A stretch of 64,000 nucleotides of DNA from CAZIFG01 sp964539135. Lineage in GTDB: Bacteria; Margulisbacteria; Marinamargulisbacteria; GCA-2716485; CAZIFG01. Position numbers and translations under genes: made by a program. Each line of letters opens with the position of its first letter. Position 1 is the first letter of the stretch. The stretch lies in the NCBI GenBank assembly GCA_964539135.1, contig CAZIFG010000001.1, forward strand, positions 131,053 through 195,052, read 5' to 3'. Positions 33,340 to 47,000 of this stretch are shown here, in pieces. Below the pieces are notes generated by a model. It was not told the DNA's origin. It searched no databases and saw nothing but the letters and a program-made list of their open reading frames with translations.

Positions 33340-34014
33340 ATGAACCGTTGTTTACAATTTAAAACCATTTCTGAATTTTTGATACCTCAATTTCTTACAT
33401 GGGGCGTCTTTGTTTTTTGTTTTTTTTATGCCATTGGTCTTCAGGCACAGTTGGTCAGTGGAGATCCTTTTGATATGAGAAGATCTTCTATCGGATTTGG
33501 GGGGCTTGCTACATTTACACACGTAGATTCTCCTGCTTTGCGTGAAAATAATACGACCTTTTTTTCGGGGAAATCGGATGAGGATACGCTTATTTTTAGG
33601 GGGATTCGCTTTGGAAATTCTGAATCTCGTTTTTCTTCAGATCCCAGTGCGGTGGATTCTATTCTTACAGAATCTAATGTTGCGGCTGTGGTTGAAGGGC
33701 CTTATGTTTATCCCAATCCTTTTCGTTTAAACTCTGTTTCTAGAGCTAAGATTTATTATAAATTGTCAAAAAACTTGGATATAGAGCTTCGTGTTTATGA
33801 TATGTTAGCTCGATTGGTTTATAAAACGACTTTTACAGGGGGCGTGGAAGGTTCTCATGGAAGTGGCTTGAGTGGAGATCCTAATATTATTCCTGTTTTT
33901 GATGATGTTTTTTTGGCAACGGCTCAGTCTCGATTGGCATCAGGTGTTTTCTTTTATTATTTGATGCATGAGGGCGCTGTTTTAAGTAAGGGTAAGTTTG
34001 TGGTGAAGCCATGA
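33340..34014 (+). CDS. secreted protein with a C-terminal FlgD/T9SS-like YPNPF domain
   Basis: A 224-residue exported protein: hydrophobic N-terminus ending in G-L-Q-A-Q (signal peptide, about residues 1-36), a low-complexity middle, and a C-terminal Ig-like beta domain. That domain starts with V-Y-P-N-P-F (123-128), continues with I-E-L-R-V-Y-D-M-L-A-R-L-V and ends G-V-F-F-Y-Y-L-M...K-G-K-F-V-V-K-P. Such domains occur in FlgD and as C-terminal sorting domains of type IX secretion cargo; here it makes up nearly half the protein. It heads the fibre locus and shares an ATGA overlap with the PorV-like gene. Confidence 0.72.
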   Translation: MNRCLQFKTISEFLIPQFLTWGVFVFCFFYAIGLQAQLVSGDPFDMRRSSIGFGGLATFTHVDSPALRENNTTFFSGKSDEDTLIFRGIRFGNSESRFSSDPSAVDSILTESNVAAVVEGPYVYPNPFRLNSVSRAKIYYKLSKNLDIELRVYDMLARLVYKTTFTGGVEGSHGSGLSGDPNIIPVFDDVFLATAQSRLASGVFFYYLMHEGAVLSKGKFVVKP

Positions 34015-34991
34015 AACACATACTAGCGGGACTACTGTTTGTAGTGGGGATGTTTTTATGGACGCAAGTTCTTTTGGCAGAGCCTGATATGTTTATGGTC
34101 ACGGACGCGGGGACGTCTGCTCGCATGGTTCGTTTGGGAAAACTAGAGGGGTTTAGTACAACAGCTGCCGGTATTTTTGAAAATCCTGCTAGTTTGTATG
34201 CTGTGCCTCGTTTTTCGGCGTCTGCCTTTCGATCTGAATTTATTCGTGAAGTTCCGTATCAAAATTTTGCCTTAGCGGGGCGAATTTCAAATGTCGTTTT
34301 GGGTTGGGGGTATATGGGTGTTACGGTGTCCGATATTGATAAAACCAGTGCGAGTGCTTCAGGGCTTCCTGTACGAGAGGGGACGTTTCAATATAAAAAT
34401 CAATTGATTAAATTGGGGGCGGCGTATTCTTTTTCTAGACATTTACATGTGGGGCTTAGTGGTACTTTATATGAGGCCAATTTTGATACCGTTTCAGCTA
34501 CTGGGTATAATTCGGATTTTGGTGTTTATTTCGATAATCCTCGATTGGACGTGTCTCTTGCGTTTAAAAATTTAATTCCATCTCAAAAATTTCAGTACTC
34601 TGATAGTAGTTCTGACCTTGATAATAGTAGTAATGGCCAATTTGAAAAAATTCCGCTTCAAACCTCTCTTTCTTTAAGGTATGCTTTTAAATACGTAACG
34701 ATTTATGGTCAATTAAAAAAAACTGGACAACAGGATGGATTTGTTAAAAATGGTGCATTGGAATTTACGCCCCCTTATCTGGACTTTTTGAGGTTATCAG
34801 TGGGTTATAAAGAATCATTGATACCAGTTCAACGTAATATGGATAAAGTGGCTACCGATGTTGTAGAATCGGGGCCTGTTTTTGGTGTTGGTTTAGATTT
34901 ATGGGGTTTACAGTTTGATTATGCTTTGGAGAAAAGTGATCATGTTCAATTTGACACCATTCACTATTTTTCAGCGGCGGTATCCTTTTAA
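34011..34991 (+). CDS. PorV/UPF0164-like outer-membrane beta-barrel protein
   Basis: A 326-residue protein with a signal peptide (about residues 1-24, ending L-L-A) and then the PorV-family start: T-D-A-G-T-S-A-R-M-V-R-L-G and A-G-I-F-E-N-P-A-S-L-Y, equivalent to the D-x-S-A-x-Y-W-N-P-A-G stretch of PorV and FadL-like barrels. Alternating hydrophobic strands fill the rest, and it ends in Phe (A-A-V-S-F), as outer-membrane proteins do. In Bacteroidota PorV shuttles type IX cargo; no other type IX component is in the window. It lies between the YPNPF protein and the first giant fibre gene, coupled to both. Confidence 0.72.
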   Translation: MKHILAGLLFVVGMFLWTQVLLAEPDMFMVTDAGTSARMVRLGKLEGFSTTAAGIFENPASLYAVPRFSASAFRSEFIREVPYQNFALAGRISNVVLGWGYMGVTVSDIDKTSASASGLPVREGTFQYKNQLIKLGAAYSFSRHLHVGLSGTLYEANFDTVSATGYNSDFGVYFDNPRLDVSLAFKNLIPSQKFQYSDSSSDLDNSSNGQFEKIPLQTSLSLRYAFKYVTIYGQLKKTGQQDGFVKNGALEFTPPYLDFLRLSVGYKESLIPVQRNMDKVATDVVESGPVFGVGLDLWGLQFDYALEKSDHVQFDTIHYFSAAVSF

Positions 34992-35000
34992 AGGATGCTT

Positions 35001-38000
35001 ATGCTGAAACGCGTTATTATCTCGACCTTCCTTTTTTTATTTCTTTCTGTAGGGCTTTTTGCTCAGGGTTTCCCCCCTTCTTTTTTTATACAAGGCAGAA
35101 TGGGGGCTAATGCTCAGGGAGCTTTTCCTGAGGGTTGTTATGATGTGGAGGTTGAATTATATGGGACTTCCAATATTACGTCTGGGGTGATTCCTTTTTA
35201 TACGGGGGATGTTATTGGGGAGGTGCCTGGACTTCCGCCGTCTTGTTTGGCTTATTTTTCTCGTGGTTTTTTTAAACTGCCTTTGGATTCTCAACTTTTG
35301 TCGGCTAATGTGACTTTAAATGTTACAGCGAGACTTTCTGTTCCGGGTTTTCCATCGGCGGATTTTACTTTAAGTGCGATTCCTTATGCGTCTTATGTCA
35401 AACTTGCAGACACTGTCTCTCAAATAGATGCGGCTAAGCTTTCTAATACAGGGGTGTCTTTTAATGGATTGAGTGTTTCTGTTAATCGTGTTTCAGATGC
35501 GTTAAAGGTATTTAAAAATGATGCGTTGAATGTTAATTCTTATTATAAAAAGGTAGGGATTGTACTTCCGGTTTCTCCCTTAGATTCTTATGTCTTGAAT
35601 GTTGGTGGGGGCGTTAAAGCGTCTGGATATGCCTTGAATGGGACCCCTCTTTTTTCAGAAGAGGGGAAGTTTCAAAAAAAACTGGATGGGCCGGAGTCTG
35701 CGAGTAAAGATATTTATGTTTTAAATAGCAAATTATTTTTGGCCCATTTAGACTCAGGAACAGGTATTCCTGAGTCTTCAGATTTAAGTGATGCTTTATT
35801 TGTTCAAAATGGGACTTTGTGGGCGCGTGATTTTTATCTTAACGGTAGACCTATTCCTGCGGATATTAATTGGAAGACTTTAGATGCGGATCCTTTAACT
35901 TATGTGGTGGTTACATCCAATAACTCGCCTACTGTATCTGTTGCTTTGGCGAATACGGTTCCTGTAGAAGCCCTTACTCTTTCAGATAGTAATTTACAAG
36001 GGGGGCTTTTGATTGGTGATAGGCATGATTTGTCTTTACCTACGGAAAATGGAGCCATTTTCTTTAAAAATGGGGCTTTTTATGGGGTTATTAATGGGGC
36101 TGTTTTGAATCTTATGGGGATACGTGGAACAGGGGTTGCAGGTAATGTGGTTGTTTGGGATAACGCGTTGTCTTTAAATAATTCTTCTTTAATTAAAATG
36201 AATACGAATTCTAGCCTTTTTTCTGTTGCTTATCCAACAGGATATCCGGCACGGCTTACAGTGGGGAATCAATTTGCATCTCCGACGGTTTTTCGTCTGG
36301 ATAATAGTAATGGCGATTCTGTTTTCTTGGTTCAAGATAGTGGATTGGTTGTTGCGGGACAGCCTATTGTGCCTACGGCTGCTTTTCTGGGCATTTCAGG
36401 ATTTACTGTCTTTGGCGAATCTGAGGGACTTCTGAATTATTCTCGATCAAATGCGTTATGGGTCTTTTTAAATGCGCAGGGCTATCTTACCCCTTCAGGA
36501 AACTTAACGGCCCTTTTTAACGCTGATACGACGGTCAATTTAAGTGCCTTTTCTGTTTCGGATGGAAGACCTGCTTTGTCAACATCTGCTTTGGAGCCTA
36601 TTGTCACCCAAATTTTAGGAGGTTATCGTTCTGGTTCTGTTTTTAATGCTTTGAAACAAAGCCGAGATCGGTCGTATTTACGTTTGGAAGGCGATGTAGA
36701 CGCAACTCAGTTTTATGTTGGGGGTGTACCCTTACAGGATGCGTATATTAATAATTCTCATTTTTTTAAATCGCCTCAGCCTGGTAGTACTCGCTCGAAT
36801 CTTTTTTATTTGGCAGGAAATTTAGGGATAGGTCGCGAAAATCCGAACAATTTACTTCAAATCGGGTCTCCTTTACATGAACGTGATAATCGTGTTGCGA
36901 CGATAGACCCTGTTATTTTATTTAGCCCATCTATGAATTCTGCTTATGGATTTGGTGTGGGCGTTGATGCGGATGATTTGGGGGTTTTTAGAGTTGAGCG
37001 GTTGATTCAACCCCTTTCAGGTGCTTTTCAACGTATAGGTGAGGCTAACCCTCTTTTTGTGTCTTTAGAAAATCGTTTTGGGGTTGGTGTTCAACGGCCT
37101 TTTTCTAATTTGCATGTTTCTGGGAATATGCTTGTCGAGGGTAAATTTGCCGGATCTCCTATTGTTTATGTTGGGGGATTTGTCACTCGGAATTCTTTGA
37201 TTGTTTTAACCAATAATTCGTTTTTATTGGGTTCTGGGTCTCGTTTGGCTTTCTTTCCCTCAGTTGCAGCCCTTCGTTTAGGGCTTGTTGATTCTACATC
37301 TCCTTTATTGGGAGAAGATTGGGATTATACGCGTATTCGGGATAGTTCTATGGCTTTGGGTTATAATGGGACTGCCAGTGATAACTTTTCAACCGTTATT
37401 GGAGGCCGTGATCTTGTGGTTGGAGGTCCTTATTCTACTCTGATTGGCGGACGACTTAATCGTGTAGATGGTTATTTTTCAACTGCTTTTGGATATAGAG
37501 CGTCTGTACCTCATCATGGAAGTTTTTTGTTTCAAAATTTCTCAAATGCGTCAAATTTTTCTGTTAAGACAACCAGTGCTCATGATCAGTTTTTGGTTTA
37601 TGCGAGCGGTGGAATGGGTATTAATAGAGCACCTTTTTCAGGCACAGGGCTGACGATTAAAGGACGATCTGTTGTGCCTTCTGATTTTGTTGCGTTGTCA
37701 GGCCTTTCTACAGAAGAGGAGCGTTTGAGGACCTCTCAGGCTATTTTTAACTTTTTGACTGCTAATGAGACCCTTTCTGCTCAAGGCGATTTTAATCTTT
37801 ATATTCCTGAATTTAGTGCAGATTCTATTATTATTGCGGGATCTGTGACTTTTTCTGTGGATGTTAATGCTGTTTATGCCTTGCTTTCGTCTAAAAAGGG
37901 CTTGGGGCAGTTTGTTCGATCTTCTGATTTTTTACCTTATTTGACGGCCAGTGCCTCTCAGGCTTTAGCTAAGTCAACTTGGATTCATAAGCAGAAACAA

Positions 38001-41000
38001 TCTTTAGCTTTTACGGTTCGAAAATCGCTTATTGATGCGGGTGCGCTTACACCGAGTGGTGATTTTAGGACGGATGGTTCTGGTGGACTTACGCTTAATA
38101 TTGGACTCTTTAATAATGCTATTACTAATTTAGGTTCAGGCATTGTAGATTCTTCTGGATTGCTTTCCTTTTTAATTGGAGATGGGGTTTTAGGGGGGCA
38201 TATTCGTAATTATAGTTTTCTGACGGCTACGGATATTGCGGATTCTAATACACTTAATCCGGCTCTTTTTAGTGATGCGGCATGGACAAGTTATCTTAAT
38301 GGGCCGCTTACAACTCAGGTTTCGGAGCGTTTATTTGAGTCCTTTGTAACGCGTGAGTATATTCATTCGGATGGTACTTTTTTTAGATTTTCGGCGCCGC
38401 TTTCGTTTTCAGGGCCTTTTAATGGAGAGTCTATTTCCACCTCATCTGTTAAAGCAATTTTGGATCGTACGTATTTTAGTAAAGTGTTTGATTCTTTAGG
38501 GGTTTCCAATATTCGGGGCTTGAGTGTTTTTAATGCAGGGCAAGCCGGGATTGGGTTTGATACTTTAACAGAAAAAGGACTTTTTGTTTCAGGTTCTGTA
38601 GGTATTGGCGTTAGAGCGTCTTCTCGTAATTATTTTACCCTTATTGATTCTGCGGCTTTAACGGATACAGCTGAGACACAATCTTTATATATTCCCAGTT
38701 TGGTTCAGAACTCATTGGATCCGTATCTTTCTTTTACAAAAGAGGGACTTTTAGGGGTGGGTAATCTTCATTCTGTCTCTACAAATTCTCACATAGATGG
38801 GCCTGTTTTAGTGAAGGTTAAAGGACCTGTTATTGCAGGGTTACTTCGATTTAAAACGGGGGAGACTGTGAGTGGCCGCCCTGCGGGGCCTGATTGGTTG
38901 TATTTCAATACGACACCCAATATTTATTTTACCTCGGGTAATGTGGGGATGGGCGTTCTTTCCCCTAATGCCTTATTAACATTGGGTAATATTGGGGGAC
39001 TTAATCCTCAAATTGGATTTGATTTGGATGGTACGGATTACTATATCTTAGGGCTTCATGTTCTAGGTTCTCGAAAAACACTTCGTATTGCCAATGCCGC
39101 AAGGCCTTTAGATCCAGGGGCTTTAGTTGTGAGTTCGAATCGTGTTGGAATTGGGACCTCTTCTCCTTTGGCACCTTTACATGTCTCTGGGTCCGTTCAA
39201 CTTTTGAATCTTTTGATTACAACTGCCAATAATACGCAACTTGCTTCTGGAATAGTGGTGTCCGTGGATAGTTTGGAAGTGACACGAGAATTGCTTGTTT
39301 CTGGTAATTTAGCAGAGCTTTGGCGCGTTGGAACAGGGGCGAGGCCGCCTATTTATTTTCCCTTTTTATCCTACCCTAGTATAGGGATAGGGGGGATTCC
39401 TCATTATGATTCGGATCATCAAGGTTTGGCTGTTATGGCTCAGCTGGATTCGAGTCGTCCTACTTTTGATGGGGTTGTGTCAGCCAATCGGTTTACAGTT
39501 TCGTCTCGACTTAATTTTCTGAATGGGTTACAACGTCTCGAATTAAAATTGCCTAATTTTGCGTCTTCAGAAGACATAAACGGAGCATTTGACGATTCTA
39601 TTCCACGAGGAACCTTGAAACTTCATCATAATGATTTGGTTTTACTGATTCCGGATCAACCGACGATTAATATATCCAATGTGGTTGTGCCTGGAACAGG
39701 ACAAAGTGGCCCTCTTGCCAATTGGTCTACGCCTGTTCTTTTATCGGATTCTGAGATTATTTGGCAGGTAAACCCCTCTCGGGATAATACAGTAGGGCAT
39801 AGACCTTGGTTAGATACTTTAGATAGTGAAGGTAGATTCCGGTTTAACCCTGCCTATGATTTTGTGCATATGGATACCTTATTTGTATCGGGAAATTTAA
39901 ATATTTCTCAGGGAATCCGCCCGTCTATGTTGATTGCTACACATAATTTTTCACTTTCGGCTGGTCAACCGGATGTCTTGTTGAATTCTAACTTGGTCCT
40001 GGATAAGGTAGGAGAGGGGACTATTTTAGAGGATTATACAGCTTATCCTCATTCATTGACGATTAATCAGAGTGTGAGTGGGGATGTTACCATTGCCGGT
40101 TTAGATCTTCAGTTTAATTCAGGGGATGATAGAGATAGACCTGGCACTTATGTTTATTTGACCAATACCAGTACTTTGACGGGACTTTCTGTGGATGTAT
40201 CGGGTATTAACATACAGGAAAGTACGGCGCCTGTGAGCGGGTATAAGGCGGCGGCTGTTTTTATGGGATCTGTAGGCATTGGGGTTACACCGAATGATAC
40301 CTTTATTGTTACGAATAATAATTATTTATCACCGGGTCAATATGTGTTAGATGTACCTGGAACCATTAATGTGGTTGCTGGGGATAAGCCTGCGGGATTG
40401 GTTTTATCTAATGGGCTTTTTGTTCGAGAAATTGAGGTGGGATCTAATCTTTTGGTTGCAGATTCGTTGGGGGGTGTGGGGATTGGTACTCGACCGTCTC
40501 AGACTGCCTCTTTGAATGTAATGGGAGGCATTAAAGCTCAAGCCTTTATTTCACGAGATGATATCAAAGCTGGTATGCTTCAGGTAGGTCAAGGCCTTAC
40601 TCGAGGCTCCAATGGCTATCCTTTAGGAACTGGTAAGTTTATTGTCAATGAAACAGGGTTTGTTGGTGTGAACACAGGACCTCTTTCGGGGGTAGCGCAT
40701 CAGTTTTCCTTGCATAAGGTAATGAGCCCTGATTTTGTAAGAGCTTTTACGTATAAAACCATTCGTGTCACGGATGGTCTTCTCGTGTCCCAGGAATATA
40801 CGGGCTCTATTACAGGATTGGATATTAAACTTCACTCTCGCCCTGAATCAGGATCTTTTCGAAAAAATTTATTGGGTAGAGATCAGACTGCAACAGGACT
40901 GTCCATTAACCTTTCAGGTGTAACTGTTACAGAAAATGCGACGCTTTTGGGTGTTTTTATTCAGTCTAAGCCTAATAATGATAATCCTTCCGCTCCTCGT

Positions 41001-44000
41001 TATTTAAAAAATGCTGCTATTTTTCAAGGTGGGCCTGTTGTGGTGGGTGGTCTTAGACCTCGACCCGGTTTTTTATTGGATGTTAATGGGACCCTTCATG
41101 CTCGAAATATTGGCAATGGCAATCCTTTGATTTTTCTTTCGGATCCTTTAGTGGGGAGTTTTAATCGTTTAAGAGTCAATGATGATTTAAGAATAGGGTC
41201 TTTAGGCGCTCCGGGCGCGGCAACGGTTAACACCCTTACTCTATTTGGTACTTTTTCAGGGGATATTAATGTTTTGGGTTCTCGGGTTACTTTAAATTCG
41301 GATCTGTCTTTACGCGAATTTTCTACGGAGGTAATGATCGTTACGACCAATATTGCGATAGGCAATTTAGTTGTGAATCGAGGTTTGAGGGTGAATTCTA
41401 TTTCTTTACCGCGGTTTTCTACGATTGGAAATGTGTCTAATCCGCTTCGGTCTTTATCTGTTTTAGGGGGTGTGCGTGCCGATTCTGTGACGGTGGATGG
41501 GTTTCTTTCTGCGCGCTCTATTCAAAGTGTAGGGCGTCCTATTCCTTTTGTTTTAACGTCAGCGTCTAAGATGGGATTGGGCACTTTATCTCCTGTGAGC
41601 TTGTTTGACTTAAATGGAGATATTTTAGGACCTCCTTCGTATTCCAATCGAAATTCTTATGTTCATGCTTTGATTTCTTCGGAACGGCAAGGTGCTGGGA
41701 TTTTATTTGAAACAGGTGGAGATCCACAAGGTGCGGGTATTTTAACAGTTGAATCTGCGGGATCCTATCCTCTTATTTTTGCAACGAATGCCAATGAATC
41801 TTTTCGCTTAACGCCTCAAGGCTATTTAGGAATTGGAACGTCTAATCCTATGACATTATTTTCTTTGTCTGGAAATATGTTGGTTCGGGGTAGTTTGTCG
41901 CTGCCTCAGCCTTTTGATTTGAGAGCTTTAAATGGACTTTCTGGATTTAATATTCCAAATTCTGTTTTTGTTTCGGGAGATGCTTCTATAGATGGTGTTA
42001 CTTTAGCGTCGTCTTTTGTGTTGAAAGAAAGTCTTATTCCAAATGCGCTTTCTATTACATCGGGAAATCCTTATCTTTATGTGGATAGTAGTGATGTGTC
42101 TCGATCTCTCTTTTTCTTGCGAAAAAATGGAGATGGGTCTTTGACTACGGGTAATTTTAAAATTCCATTTTTAGGTACAACGCCGTATTCATTGCCTTAC
42201 TTTCAGTCTTCGGGCATTTTATCCAGTATTGATGCGCCAGGCGTTTTTTCTATTACAGGTAATGGGACGCCGTCTCTTAATGTGACTTTATCTTTGGGAT
42301 TGGATATTGATACAACGTTTAAAGTGGATTCAGCTGGTTTTCAACCTGCTGTTTTGATTCATCCACTTTTAAAAACGCGATCACGATTGGATGAAGTGAA
42401 TACTACGTTTACAGGGATGCGTCTTCAAGCCCATGGAAATGTGTTAAGAAACGAAGACGAAATTGTTGGGGTTCGTGTTTCCATGGATGCCTTATTGAAT
42501 GACGTGACGATTATTGATGGCACGACCTCTCGTACTCGAGGGGAAAAATATGCGGCTTTATTTAATGGGGGTGCTGTGGGACTTCGTGTTACTGGAAATT
42601 CCTCCATTTCAGTTTCTCCAAATGCTTTATTTCATGTGATTGGAACGGGTTCTTCCTTCGATTTATGGTCGAGTCAGAGCAATCGCATGAATCGATTGGG
42701 ATATTTGTCTTTAAATGATTCAACTTATTCTGCCTTACTTCGCATTCGATCTACAGATTTTCGGCCTATTTTGAAGGCGGTTCAGGCTAATAGTACCATG
42801 CCTTTTGTGGTTGATTCGGGTGTGGGGATTGGTGTTTCTAGTTCTGTTTATGCTCTTTCTATTGCGGGGAATGTTTCTTTGAATCGATTGGTGGCTCAAG
42901 GTCTTTCTTCTCAGGTTTTAAGTGTAGGTACTCAGAATTTTTCTGTGACAGGGTCTGGCCGTATTGGGATGGGGACTTCATCGCCCGAAACGCCCTTTCA
43001 TGTGATGCATGCGTTTAATGATCAAAATATTGGCAATATGCCTTATCTTTTATCACGGCAGGAGTCAGGATTTAATGCACTGATTGATCGGGATGTGGTA
43101 GGTGTTTTGGTTGAGGCTTCCTCGAATGCAGGTACTGTTTTAGGTGGGGCTAAACAATTAACTGGAATGTCTGTTGATTTTACGGGATTAAAATTAAATT
43201 CAGGGGCGTCTTTAATCGGGATGTCTATTACAACCAATGGGGATGTGACTCAGGATGTTACGGCCATTTTTAATGGGGGGGCTGTTGGTATTGGAACTCA
43301 AACACCGGGGACTATGTTAGATGTTCAAGGTACTATTATTGGGCGGGATTTATTGACCTCCCAAATGCCTATTTTAGATGGATCTGTGGTTACCTTGGAT
43401 TCTTTGGTTGTGACAGGTGGGGCTAATATGCCGGCTTCTCATTTGTCTATGACGGCTTTAGAGCGTTTGAGTCTTACAAAATTATCCATGTCCTCTTTTA
43501 CCTCAGGTCAGTCTATTCAGTCTTTTATTGATGATGCTGAAATAGAAAGTCGGCTGCATCTGATCAGCAGTTATGCCCCCACTATGAATGTTTCAGGTAA
43601 TTTTCTTTTGAATGGAGCTACTGTGATCCGGCCCTTGTCTGTTTCAGGGAATGCGTATTTGAATGGGACGATGTGGGTGAGTTCTAATTACGGTGTTTCG
43701 CTTCATACAATAGCGGCTCCAAATACTTTAACTTTCCTTACACCTACGGTATCTATGGAATCGGGCTTAACCGTTTCGGATAATCTTCGTTTGTCTCTGA
43801 TTCGCTTGACGCCTATAGATACAGCGTCTATTGGGTCTGGGCTTTATACGCGATTATCGGATTCTGCTTTGTATTACAAATCCTTGAGTGGTTCAGATGT
43901 TAATTTAAGTTCTCAGGAACAAGATAAACGGCCTTATGCCTTACCTTATTTTGTGGATTCAGGGGTGCTTACAGGTTCGATTTATTTGACCATTACGTCG

Positions 44001-47000
44001 AATGCTAGCGTTTCGGTTTCTGTTTCCCTTCTTAACACAGCGAATGTTCTAGGTGTTGTGCGTGTTACGTCAGATTTTTTAATTCAAGGGCGTGTTGTGG
44101 ATCCTTTAGACGGAATTTCTGCTATGAATCAGGTTAACTTAAAATTTCCGCGACGTATTGTTCCCAGTACGGCGCTTTTCTTAGGGGCAAATCTTACCAT
44201 TACAGGTAATCAGACTGGGGGTTCTTCCTCTGCTACAGATTATGTAACAGGCCTTTTTTCTAATTTAAATGATCTTCAAGATTTGAGTACGACAGAAGAA
44301 CCTGTAGAGTCTGAGCGTCGTTTTAGAGGGACTCGATATTCAGGTCTTTTTCTAGGGGGCCCTGTTGTGATTCAACCTCTTTCTTCTGGGACTTTACAAG
44401 CTGCTATTGCGAGTTTTAATCGCCTTGTGACGGCCAATGAAATGGGATATTTATATGTGGATGTTGCGAATGCGCCCTCGTCTCAAAATATTCCGCTTTG
44501 GATTCATTCAACGCCTATAAATGCCATGGCTACTGCTTTGACGACGCCCCCTTCTTTTGTGATTCAATATGGTCCGACTTCTAGTATTACTCTTGGTGGT
44601 CCTGTAACTGTTAATTCTGCGGCTCAATTTTCCGTCATTGCGAGTTCTAATAAAGAGTTTCTTTTTTCAGCTAAAGATGACGACTCTCGTTCTTTAATGG
44701 CAGTTGTGGTGTCTTCTAATATACCGTATGTGGGTTTTGGGACGGAAACGCCTACTTATAATTTACATATTGTGGGTGGGGATGCCACTCGAGATCTTTT
44801 TAGGGTTTCTGGGAGTCTTTCTCCTACATACTCGATTCAAGTGAGTGGTAATGGATTAATTGGATTGGGACCTGTTTTATCGGGTACGAATCTTAATGTG
44901 GCAGGGGGGCTTCAAGCCACTTCTATTTTAGACAGGCCCGTTTCAGGGACTGTTTTAAATGCGCAATCTGTCGTTTTAACCACCAATGCACAGATTACAC
45001 CGACGAATAATGTGCTTCAAATTTTCAATCGATTGACCGTACCTGCGACGTCTAAAACCTTATTTGATGTGACGATGACTGTTTCATCTAATGTGAGTAC
45101 AACAAATATTGTGGGGTCATACATTAATTTTAAAGGATCGTCTTTAACGTCTGCTACGGCTAATGGACTTATTGTAGACGTGCGAGATTTGGCGGTATTT
45201 GCGACGACGGATGCTAAAGTTGCCGCTAGTTTTAGAAGCACCTTGGGGTCTGGGTCCTCCTTGGTTTTGGATACAAAAGTCGGCATTGGTTCTGAGCGTT
45301 TAAATGCGGCCTTGCATATTTCAGGCAATGTGACCTCTAATCTTTTATATTTATCAGCGGGTGGACCTGGTATTGATACCTTTAAAACAGAAGGCTATAC
45401 CTATTTTGATTCTCATGCCCGTTATGGCTCTGCGTTGGGTTTTCAAGCAGAGGCGACGTCTTCTATTGCGCCTGGAATGGTTGTGGCCTTGCCACGGTCT
45501 TCCTTTATGACAATCTCTGTGCCTAATGGGCAAGAGAGAAGGGCCCTGACAGAGGCGGAGTCCAGTGCTCTTTATGATGAGTTGGTAGCTGCGCGTCCAA
45601 GTAACATTGTTTTTCCGTATGATTCTGATAGCGGCAGTAGATATGAAAGTGTGGAATTAGGGGTTTCTGCGAATGGGCAATTTGTGATGCGGGCGGATCC
45701 GGTGTCTTTCAGATATTTACTTACAGGGGCTGAGATTTCCACTACAAGCGTGGGAATTTACACAGTCTCGTCAGCCAATCTTCATGCTTCCTTATCAGGC
45801 CCAGCCAGTATAACAACCAATGTACTGCCTAGAAATTTCTTTACGGGTTTGAATTCTGACCATAAAGATACGGGGCCCCATCTTCTTACGGCTGCAGAAT
45901 CGGAGGCTCTTTATGATATTTTATTGAATAACCAGAATTCTTTTTTAAATTTGGATACTGATGTGGCAATTGGACTTTCTGGCTCTTCTTCTCGAAGGCT
46001 CACGGTTGTTGTCACTCGCAATCCGGGCGTTAGTACTTGGTCTGCAGAAATATCCAATATTGTGACTCAATTTGATTATTTAAGTTCGCCGCAGTACTCT
46101 CTTTTTGTGCCTGCGGAATCGGTTTCTTCGGTTTTAAATTCCTTTAAAGATGTTCGGGCGATTTCTCTGCGTGTTGGAGAGGCTACGCCAAATTCTACGG
46201 CTGTAGCCAATTCCTTAACCATTCTTTCGGGTTTAGATCCTGTTCTCAACAGTGGTTTAATGGTGGGGCGTGTGGGTGTTTTTACGAACTCTGGGTATCG
46301 AAGTGTGGATAGTACTTACAAAAATACAAATATGTTGGATACGGCCTTTACGGTGAGCGGTAATTTATACGTGGGATGGAAAAGAGGGGCTGTAGCCGTT
46401 GAAGGCAGTAATACATCTGAAGGAAAACCTCTTTTATTTGGCGGTGGCGATTTCTTTTCAGGTGATACGGATAATAAGGTGCCTTTGTCTATGGTTCGTA
46501 AAAATGGAGAGTTGGATCAATCTTCACTTTTGGTTAAGATGGGATCTGAATCTTCTGTAGGTACCATGCGTTTTGATGTGGGATATACGAGTACAGATAA
46601 TGTCTATAAACCAGTCTTATCGGTTAATACGCATCCGGTTACATCGCTTTCGAATGATTCTTCAGCGGGCTTTGGGCGGGGATATGTGGGTATAGGGGTA
46701 ACAGATCCACGCTCTCCGGTTCATGTGCTTCAGGATGGGGGAAGTACTGCAGTTGTGAAATTGGAGTCTAAGCAAGATCCTAATGGAAATTTGAATCAAG
46801 GCGTTTTGATGCTACAAGATGACAGTATTGCAGGTCCGGAAATGTCCTCTCGTAACCAATTTATTTCATTTTTAGGTAATATTAATGGCGATCTTGCGGA
46901 TTTAGGGTCTATAGAAGGTTATTCTGGTGATACCACGCTGGGGCTTTCTTTTGGACTTACTTATACGTCCTCAGGTCAGGATTATGCGGAATATTTGCCG

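Noticed and set aside
33340..34991. A type IX secretion system
   Set aside because: Only a PorV-like barrel and one YPNPF-type domain are seen; no PorK, L, M, N or SprA, and such barrels and domains also occur outside type IX systems.
40623..45328. Minus-strand ORFs of 60-103 codons inside giant gene 1
   Set aside because: They are shadows of the long coding frame with no start signals, and their composition follows the reverse complement of the repeats.
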